Assembly (NCBI GenBank): GCA_013176395.1
Contig: JABMLP010000035.1
Coordinates: 124,001-188,000, forward strand
From: Venturia oleaginea
Taxonomy: Eukaryota > Ascomycota > Dothideomycetes > Venturiales > Venturiaceae
Direction: 5' to 3'
DNA length: 64,000 nt
Both the position numbers and the translations under genes were made by a program. The notes beneath the pieces were generated by a model. It made no database searches. It saw only the letters and a program-made list of their open reading frames with translations, and was not told the origin of the DNA. Positions 56,786 to 64,000 of this stretch are shown here, piece after piece. Every line of letters starts with the position of its first letter. Positions within the stretch are counted from its first letter, which is position 1.

Positions 56786-58048
56786 ATGCATATCAAGTCC
56801 ATTGTTTCCACAGGGCTTATCGCTATAGCCAATGCATCACCTACAGATGACCTCAGATCTCGCCAACAAGCAAATAATCTCTTCGTTTCAATACCGCAGG
56901 AATGGACATACAAACTGCCTCCCACCTTCTCCGGCAACGTCTCAACAGACTTCGTTAGAACCAATACAACCAACAGCACAATTGAAAGTACCCTCCTCCG
57001 AGCCCGATCGACACCATTCATATCCTACTCCGACGAGTTCCTGTCTCTTGTAGGCCGTGCCCAGCGCTTCAATCTCGTATCCCAGCAATCTACGGATTTC
57101 GCGGCCGAAGCCGGAGTCTGGGTTCCAGAAACCAATCAAGTCTGGTTCACCTCCTCCTTATACAACGGCTTCACATACACCCAAGTCCTCGACCTCAATA
57201 CCTCGACCTTATTCGTACCAAACATTTCTTTACCCATACCAAGTGCGAATGGTGGATACTACTTCAACGGCCTCGTGTACATCAACGCGATTGGCAACGA
57301 GACGCTTGCTGGAGGCATTTACTCCATAAACCCATTCCCAGATCCAACAGGCACATACAAAACCGAAGTGGTAGTAAACAACTACTACGGCATCCGCTTC
57401 AATGGTCCAGACGACGTAACCTGGGGCGTCTCCACAACAAACGGCACAAAGAAACCCATCATGTTCTTCACCGACGTGAATTTCCGCTCCATAGTAAACG
57501 GCTACACAGACCCAGCAGGTCTCCCAAACGCAGTCTGGCGCTTCGATCCAACCGAGCACCTCCTCGAACCCATCATCCCCCCCGCCGAAATCGCAACTCC
57601 AAACGGCATTAGAGTAAACAAAGATCGCACCCTCCTCTACATAACCGATACCACCGTAACCGCCGAAGGCAGAATAGGCTCCGGCAGTAAAACAGCCTGG
57701 GGCTCGCCCTCAATCTACCAATACGAACTAACACCAAACGGCTACCCCACCAACAAAAAACTAATCAGCTTCACAAGGCGCGGTGTATCAGACGGCATCC
57801 AAATCGACGACGCCGGACGCATCTGGACGGGCGAATACGAAGGAGTCGTGGTCAGGAGTCCAAACGGTAGGGTCTTAGGAATCTTCAACGCAGAGTATTT
57901 CCTGGAGGGAGACGCGCAGGGATTCGCAGAACCGAAAATTGCTAATGTTGCGCTTGCAAACGATACCTTGGTCATCCTTGCTCAGACGAGGATTTGGACG
58001 ATTAATCTTGGGCGGGTGTTGGTTGGGCCGAGTCGGTTTCGATTGTGA
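56786..58048 (+). CDS. Secreted SMP-30/gluconolactonase-family protein
   Basis: Intronless, 420 aa. The N-terminus IVSTGLIAIANAS is a signal peptide, followed by many N-x-S/T sites. The beta-prope­ller landmarks of the SMP-30 family are seen: AEAGVWVPETNQVWFTS (metal-binding Glu and first blade), ATPNGIRVNKDRTLLYITD (Asn and Asp region) and SDGIQIDDAGRIWTGE (metal-binding Asp). Family enzymes hydrolyse sugar lactones such as gluconolactone; substrate here is unproven. The length exceeds bacterial members by about 100 residues because of an N-terminal extension, as is usual for the fungal secreted type. Codon use is strongly C-ending, which suggests good expression. The downstream DNA within 150 bp holds a transposon. 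Confidence 0.88.
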   Translation: MHIKSIVSTGLIAIANASPTDDLRSRQQANNLFVSIPQEWTYKLPPTFSGNVSTDFVRTNTTNSTIESTLLRARSTPFISYSDEFLSLVGRAQRFNLVSQQSTDFAAEAGVWVPETNQVWFTSSLYNGFTYTQVLDLNTSTLFVPNISLPIPSANGGYYFNGLVYINAIGNETLAGGIYSINPFPDPTGTYKTEVVVNNYYGIRFNGPDDVTWGVSTTNGTKKPIMFFTDVNFRSIVNGYTDPAGLPNAVWRFDPTEHLLEPIIPPAEIATPNGIRVNKDRTLLYITDTTVTAEGRIGSGSKTAWGSPSIYQYELTPNGYPTNKKLISFTRRGVSDGIQIDDAGRIWTGEYEGVVVRSPNGRVLGIFNAEYFLEGDAQGFAEPKIANVALANDTLVILAQTRIWTINLGRVLVGPSRFRL

Positions 58049-58194
58049 GTGCCCCTTTTGTAGCGGGGGGAAAGTGTCGCGATTTGGAATGTTTTGCAGC
58101 GGGGGAAAGTGTCATGATTTTGCATGTATACTTGTAATATGTATGTAGAGACGAATAGTAATGTAATTTAATGAGCGCAAGAAAGTAATTGGTA

Positions 58195-59046
58195 ACGTAT
58201 TCGATCACCCAACCCGTCAGATCACCCAACCCGTCCAAATTTGCCAAGACCCCAACTACTCTTCTTATTCTACTATGTCTCAACAACGTAATGAGTTACT
58301 ACTCCAACACGAAGGGAGAATTCAGCTTGACGCGTATACAAAGGCGCGGCAGGTGGGGGTGTATAGGCTGCTTATTTTGGACGGCCATAAGAGCCATCTC
58401 AGCCAGGATTTCAAGGACTACTGCCTCGAAAATAAGATCCTAACCCTCTGCATGCCATCGCATTCGTCGCATATACTCCAGCCCCTTGATGTGGTCTGCT
58501 TCTCGCCGTTGAAGCGCAAGTACTCCCAACGCGTCTACCATATCAACAAGGAAGGCTTTCTCCCTGCCTTCAAAGACGCGTTTTTCGACGTATTTACTAA
58601 AGAGAACTGTCAAAAGGCCTTTGAGGCAGTAGGGCTGGTCCCTATCGACGCGCAGGTGGTGTTGGATCGCCTTGAAGTACGGCTACGTACCCCGCCAGAA
58701 CCCCGTCTCCCAGAAACGCCGTGGCAGTCAAAGACTCCAAGCAATACTCATGAATTTGGATCCCAATCCAAGCGTCTGTAGCGCCTCAGGGATCGAATGC
58801 TCGTGGTAGTGGTGATCAAGAAACAGCCCGATCAACTCAACGGCGCTGTGGGAACTGCGGCGCAACTGGGCATAATGCGCGAACTTGTAAAAAAGTTATC
58901 GAGATATCTTCTGAATCAGATAGCAGCACGACGGACTTAGAATCTATTGTTAATAGCGATGAAATTGAAGAGTCGTAATGTAAGATGGTCGTGCCAAGAA
59001 ATTTTGATCGGTTGGGTGATCTGACGGGTTGGGTGATCGAATACGT
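58195..59046 (+). mobile_element. Second Fot1/pogo-type element, internally deleted (852 bp)
   Basis: Flanked by TA at 58193-58194 and 59047-59048. Terminal inverted repeats begin ACGTATTCGATCACCC; the first 37 bp are perfect and pairing extends to about 46 bp (58195-58240 and 59001-59046). Each end holds two 16-bp direct copies of GATCACCCAACCCGTC (58203 and 58220), likely transposase-binding sites. The two ends start with the same ACGTA as the element at 38.2 kb but the TIRs are otherwise different, so these are two families of one superfamily. Confidence 0.93.
58275..58978 (+). pseudogene. Pogo-type transposase lacking its DNA-binding half
   Basis: The 58275-58781 frame starts with the first 20-odd residues of a pogo transposase (SQQRNELLLQHEGRIQLDA), then jumps in frame into the catalytic domain: YRLLILDGHKSHLSQDF (second catalytic Asp), LCMPSHSSHILQPLDVV and CFSPLKRKYSQ. 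A frame break after 58781 separates it from a zinc-knuckle tail, CGNCGATGHNARTC, that ends at 58978. The helix-turn-helix, CENP-B domain and first Asp are deleted. This is the mirror of the 38.2-kb copy, which keeps the N-terminal half and lost the catalytic core. Confidence 0.88.
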
Positions 59047-59405
59047 TAATAATATTCAGGATTTATTGTTGTATGTAGGGCTAGGTTAAGCTTGTGCCAA
59101 CATCCTCTATCTACAAAGAAAAACTCCTCTTTTCGGGGACAAAAACCGTTTGTTTGCTACCCCGGCTGCGGCCCGCGGCATACCCGCGAGCTTTACCATC
59201 CTATTCGTATATATCGAAGCGTTTCCGGGTCAATACTGCCTAAGCAGCTTCTTCTAGCTCCCTGGTATCCATTTCAGTCCATTGCCATCCAAGTCCGGGC
59301 GTAGTCCGGTCCCGGTCCGTGGTATTTCCTCGAGGCAAGGATCTTGGGACCCTGGGGGGCATCACTTCCGCCCTCTTCCTCCTCCTATCGAGGTAAGACC
59401 TACTG

Positions 59406-59768
59406 TTATAGTCCTGTGCCTTCCAGCTCCGGCGCCGTTCCGAAGCCCGACCGGTTCTCTGTAACTGCTGCGTTTGCTCTAGCGAGGTATGGGAGTACCG
59501 AATTTTTCAAAAACCACTGGGACGCGGCCTTGCATCCTTCCCTCGTTCCTAGTAGCCCCTTCACCCCTCGAGAGCCTCCCCTGGCGCTGAATAGGCCTCT
59601 CCTATTGAATCTAGTAAAGTACGTAAAAATGTGTTCTACCGTCTCTTGCTGCCATCCACATTCGCATTCGGGGGTAATCCCTGGGACATGTATCGATGCG
59701 AGCCAGGACCGGAGTCCTATCACTTCGACTCGAAGTAGGAACGTTGTACTATTTAAATTAGCGACCAT
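59406..59768 (-). pseudogene. LINE reverse transcriptase C-terminal fragment
   Basis: A 120-aa minus frame includes RVEVIGLRSWLASIHVPGI followed by ECECGWQQETVEHIF, the short-spaced C-x-C-G...E-T-x-x-H motif found after the reverse transcriptase/RNase H part of Tad-like fungal LINE ORF2, then TRFNRRGLFSARG. Only the last part of ORF2 is present, as expected for a 5'-truncated LINE copy. It ends about 350 bp from the TIR element, so one inserted next to the other. The rest of 59049-59940 probably belongs to the same LINE remnant. Confidence 0.7.
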
Positions 59769-59940
59769 GACCTTCGAAAGAAAGAAAATGCATCATTAAA
59801 TACTATTCCGTAAAGATTTGAAGCACACACTAGCCTCCGATCAAGGTTTAGAAATTGACATCGACCGACTGGCATTCCTGCAGCTTGCACGATGGAAGTT
59901 CGACTTCATTTTCAATTCTCAAAAACAAAACTTGCAAAAA

Positions 59941-59963
59941 AATGAATGAATGAATGAATGACT
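59941..59963. repeat. (AATG)n microsatellite
   Basis: About five AATG units follow an A-run near 59936. Could be the simple tail of a retroposed copy or a plain microsatellite. From here to 60187 I see no gene. Confidence 0.7.
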
Positions 59964-60187
59964 AAATGAACGTCTAAATCTCCTCATACTCCCCAAAAAT
60001 CTAAAAAAGAGAGAAAGACCCGAAAGAGCAAAAGAGTGACAGCCAGCGCAGCGGATAAAACTCTACGCAAGGAACGTCAAGTCTACTCTACTCTCCTCCA
60101 TTCTATTCTATTCCATCTAACCCCCCCAAACCCCCTCCCCATTCATTCCTCCCCCCATTTCAAATCACAAACGTCTAACGTCTACAT

Positions 60188-63100
60188 CTAATGCCTCGAC
60201 AAAATCGCCGTCCTCGTAGCAGTCGACACCAAACTAGTCGTCGTAGACCCCACAACAATCGTAGAAGTAGAAATAGTCGTACTAGACGCCGACAACGCCG
60301 TTGTAGGAGTCAGTGGCAAAGTGGAGATAGACGTGGAAAGGAGTGTCTGAGTCAGGATCGAGGTACCAGAAAGGCACGAAAGGGATCTAGTCAACGTAGT
60401 CGTTGCTGTAGGAAAGGAAAGAAAGGAGTTAGCTTGATGGTGATATTCATGATGGAGAGAGAGAGGGAAGGGGGGAGAATATGCGGGAACTTACTCGTAG
60501 CAAAGTCGGTCAGGTAAATGGTGCTGAAGGCAGTTACTTGGGCGGAGATAGTGGTGGTGGTTAAGCCGATTGCAGTGGCTGTGGCGGTGTACGTGCTAGT
60601 GACGGATAGTGGAGTAGCCGCAGCAGTAACAGTTCTAATGATTGTGACCGTTCCGCTATGGCGTGTTAGTTTTGGACCTGCAAGGGGCGGAAAGAACGGG
60701 GGAAACTCACGCTGTGACAGTCGCGGTGCGAGTCTGGTAGACAAAACTCGGGATGACGATGCTTAGGCCAGAATCAGTAGGTTTCAACACTCATCTCGAC
60801 GGAGAACACTTACGTAATATCAGTACTGGTGACTGTTCGGGTGGCAGTGCCGACGAAGGTGCTAGCAGGTCCGCCCCATCCGGTACAACCACCAGGGCAA
60901 GCTTTCGCATCGTTTGCGTTAAGTAGCATCTTAGGATGGGAGGCACCCTTGATCTCTCGTGGGTGCACACGTGGAGTGTCGACGCGGTTCTTTCGTACAC
61001 GATGGCGGAGAGGAGGAGAGGGAGGAACAGGCTTGGACGAAGATGAAACGAGACGAGCTCCCCAAGCTTCTAGTTGGCCTTCTCGCGAAGTTCCATAATT
61101 GTCCTTCAAATAGCAAGCAACGCCTGATAGCGTTACGTCGCGGCAATTGGTATTGGAATCGCATGCATTCACGCAAGCCGATAGGTCGCCAGGAGTAACA
61201 GTGACTGGACTGCCCTTCGTGATGTCGTGGTCGTCTCTGTTTGATGATAGTTAGTTACTTGTCTTTGATAGAGCGAATCATGGAGTTTATTTGGCGTCGG
61301 GATTTTCAAGACCATTTTGGAGTGTGACAGCAGGATATGGTAGCCGTAGATCTCTTCAGCTGTGAGATCGAGGTCGCGAGAGCGTCTAGCGGACTCCAAT
61401 AGCGATCACAATGCGAGTTCCAGAATGAGGACCATAGCCACGTATTTCCGTTGCTGTCAAGGTTTCATTGAACTGTGGGAGACTTCGCACATACCTGTCA
61501 TTGTAGCACTCGATCGTGAAAACATCACCAGAAGGAGCAGTGTACTATGAATTGTCAGCACAACCAAGGACGATATGATTATGGGCAGTACATACATTTT
61601 GTTTGTCATTTGCTGGACATGAGATGCGAGTTGCCGAAGGGCCTATTGGACCTGTTGGTCCTGCTGGGCCTGTTGTAGCGTTCACCCGCCGTGCACCCCA
61701 GACGTTGGCATTTTGCACCACTGGTTGAATACTGTTCTTCATATAGCATGGCCCTGGGATGCCTGGGATCCAAGAGACATCAACACAGCCGGGAGTCTGC
61801 GCGCAAAGATTGGCACAGCCACGAAGAGTATCAGTGTAGCCGGTCGCGAAGTCACCGCCAACACGGTCGCTACCGCATTCAATCTCGAACCCAGTGTAGA
61901 TTTGGCCATTTGCAGATGGACAGGAGAGAGGCTAGAATCGGTGTCAGTGCTCAGTCCTGGGCAGGCATTTGGGGTACGGATGGGTACGACGAAGGGGGAG
62001 AGGAAGCTTACCGTTCCTGTTGGCAAGGCAACAGGATCTGAGGAACCTTGTCCAGAGGTCGCTGTGGTTATCATGGTCAGCGTAGACAAGCCGCCGGTTG
62101 CTGTCAAACTTGTCAAAGTATTGGTGAGCGTTAGACCTGTTGTCGGCAAAGAGATGCTTGTTGTTGGAACTGTTGTCCGCGAAGAGCTGGTGCTTGTTGA
62201 AGTTGTGGCGCTAACGTATTCAGTAGTAACGCTGGTCGAGCTGCCTATCACCGTCGTGCTGGTTGTGGGCCGATATGTTGGAGTCAAGTAAATAGTAGTG
62301 CTCGTGGTCGGCACCAGCGCGGTGCTAGTCGTCATCGTCGTCGTATTGGTCGTCACTGTACGGACCACTTGGTCAAGTTAGCGAGTAAAAGTACTTCTGG
62401 CATGAGCGGCCTTACATGTGGAGGTGGTCAACACTAAAGACGTGGCCGTGGAAGTCGTGTTGGAGCCAACAGTGTAGGTGCTGCCAAGTTGAGTACTTGT
62501 AGACACAAGAGTGAGAGTCGATGGCTCTGCTGTACATCTACCCTGTGATATTGAGGTACTCCGTTTGCGTTCGTGTGGCGTTGACAAGCAGAGTTGTAGT
62601 GTGATCCTACACATCGGTGATTAGTTGAATGTGGTTACGTCTGGTATCGGGAAGCCATGCCTGAGTCATCGTGGATGTAACTCTGACTGTCTGATCTCTA
62701 GTCTGAGTGACAGTGATGGTTTCATTGGCATAGCGAGTTCCTCCATTTGCGGTCACGGTGGTATATGATGTGGTTGTTTCACCCAGACCCGTGATTGTAT
62801 TCGTAGCTATCGAGGTTACAGCACTCCCGGTGCTGGTAACATATGCTGTAGCAGTCTGTGTTGTGGTAGCCCTGATATTTAAATCAGCAAGGTCGTGAAC
62901 TGGATCAAGCTAGACAATCTGCCATACATCGCTGTGGCTACTACAAAGCTAGTCATCGGGAAGGGCGTATATCCAGAAGCAGCAGAGTAAGAGATGGTAT
63001 GTGTTCCAGTCGGAATAGCGGAGTTCTTTAGACCAGGGCAGTAAAGCGACTGGACACCTCCAGCCCAAAGGCATGTCTGCGTGACGGTACCAGATTTGAA

Positions 63101-63364
63101 AATGGGCGAGAACGATATGTCGTTGTCGGTGTAACATCTATCGGGCTGTTAGTACGAGCCTTTGCAAGAGGCTGTGAGACGTACTTGGCGCCATCTTTGA
63201 TGTTGTCAGTATGTCAATGTTTAAAACGATAAGGCAGACTGACTGCTATTGGTAAACTGTGCAGGTAGGCCGAAATAATTGGCGTCGTTGCTGCTGAACG
63301 CGAACGAAGGTTGCACGCCACTGACAGCGGAGGTCAAGCAAGCAGCGTCGAAAGTGCAAGACAT
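60188..63364 (-). CDS. Ser/Thr-rich protein with two apple/PAN-like domains, 13 exons
   Basis: Exons (minus strand): 63244-63364, 63185-63194, 62928-63137, 62661-62871, 62542-62606, 62416-62495, 62012-62367, 61596-61931, 61495-61544, 60814-61236, 60711-60761, 60495-60655 and 60188-60405. Every junction keeps phase and the product is 763 aa. Exon 2 is only 10 bp and one intron uses a GC donor (62607-62660). Order: a Cys-containing N-terminal domain (KCYTDNDISFSP ... CLWAGGVQSLYCPG), about 230 residues of Thr/Ser repeats, two related Cys-rich modules (IECGSDRVGGDFATGY ... CYMKN ... WGARRV; IECYNDR ... CYLKD ... WGARLV) joined by a collagen-like GPAGPTGPIGP, then a second Thr/Ser region. This fits a glycosylated wall or surface protein. 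No signal peptide is seen at the chosen start, so a 5' exon may be missing. Confidence 0.8.
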
Positions 63365-64000
63365 TGTGTCGTGCTATACGCCTATTCAAGCAGAGAATGC
63401 GACCAGAACGAGAGTGAACGAAGGTACAAGAAGATGGATACAAAAAATGCTGCAGGAAACCGCTTCTTATCAATAGTGTTCTCATCTTCACCCCCTCTTT
63501 CAAACATCAAGGTGCCTTCAAGCCCAAGCAGGGACGTTGTGTTGAGATATTGATATTACACTGAGATTATTTTGTCGGCGGGTGTGAACGGTCAGCAGTC
63601 CAGTCGTGGCATCAACGCGGTCCTGGCTTATTCTGGGTCTCCCCTCGATGACAGGGACAGCGTTGCTTCGGGGTGGTTTTTGCTACTGACGGCATCATAA
63701 ACAATACTGCAATGACATGACTGATCTGGGCAAGCAAATGTGGTTGAAAGGTTTTGCTGAAGCAAATCGGACTGTCATGCTGCAATCCCCATGTCGCAGT
63801 GGAAAATTTGCTCACTGTCTTCACCGTTGCGATAAAGAGCACATAAAAACCTAATGTATGAAATTATCGTTATTTCCATTGGAAATTCAATGCTGGAGAC
63901 TTCTTGGCCATTGGAGCAGTGCGACGCGACCAACGTTTTTGTCTGTCTTTGGAACATTCAAGGTGCAAGAGTGACAGATGCGCTACGAATTGTTCGAAGA
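63365..64000. other. Upstream region of the surface-protein gene
   Basis: No supported gene up to the window edge. A missing first exon with a signal peptide for the gene ending at 63364 could lie here, but I could not identify one with good splice sites. Confidence 0.35.

Overview
This is nuclear DNA of a filamentous ascomycete (Pezizomycotina). Genes carry many short introns (about 46-70 bp) with GT..AG ends and CTAAC/CTGAC-type branch sites. The families are typical of the group: HET-domain protein, spherulin-4-type secreted protein, secreted GH31 and GH13 enzymes, P450, MFS transporter, CSC1-like channel, SMP-30 lactonase, and Fot1/pogo, LINE and LTR elements. I would guess Leotiomycetes, but that is weak inference. 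All exon-intron structures were built by hand from splice signals, reading phase and family knowledge.

Layout. 0-4.1 kb: an F-box-like gene, a divergent pair of mitochondrial genes (FMC1 and an EngB-type GTPase) sharing one short promoter, and a second F-box-like gene. 4.2-6.6 kb: decayed coding DNA. 7.2-9.2 kb: HET-domain gene. 9.2-15 kb: broken genes, including a frameshifted short-chain dehydrogenase and a relative of the first gene. 15.1-18.1 kb: secreted GH31 alpha-glucosidase. 18.4-23.1 kb: an LTR-type element with intact gag and protease but no reverse transcriptase or integrase, followed by a decayed AT-hook/zinc-finger gene. 24.1-30.1 kb: P450, LRR protein, an unknown gene and magnesium-dependent phosphatase 1. 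30.1-33.2 kb: AT-rich, nearly gene-free, with a solo LTR. 33.2-36.5 kb: an unknown gene and a CSC1-like channel. 37.8-41.2 kb: a transposon nest (solo LTR, TIR element, retroposed insertion with a 13-bp target duplication, LTR-like host). 41.4-43.6 kb: secreted GH13. 45.2-50.2 kb: a small membrane protein and a spherulin-4/Fn3 secreted protein. 50.8-54.2 kb: relics and an MFS gene with a frame break. 55.1-58.0 kb: an alpha/beta hydrolase and a secreted SMP-30 lactonase. 58.2-59.8 kb: a second TIR element abutting a LINE fragment. 60.2-63.4 kb: a 13-exon gene for a Ser/Thr-rich protein with two apple-like domains.

Biologically the window mixes a small housekeeping core (FMC1, EngB, MDP-1, CSC1) with an accessory secretome and repeats. 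The strongest unusual signal is a complete-looking -1 frameshift module (slippery heptamer, 5-nt spacer, 7-bp stem-loop) at the gag/protease junction near 20.5 kb. I saw no tRNA, rRNA or CRISPR array.
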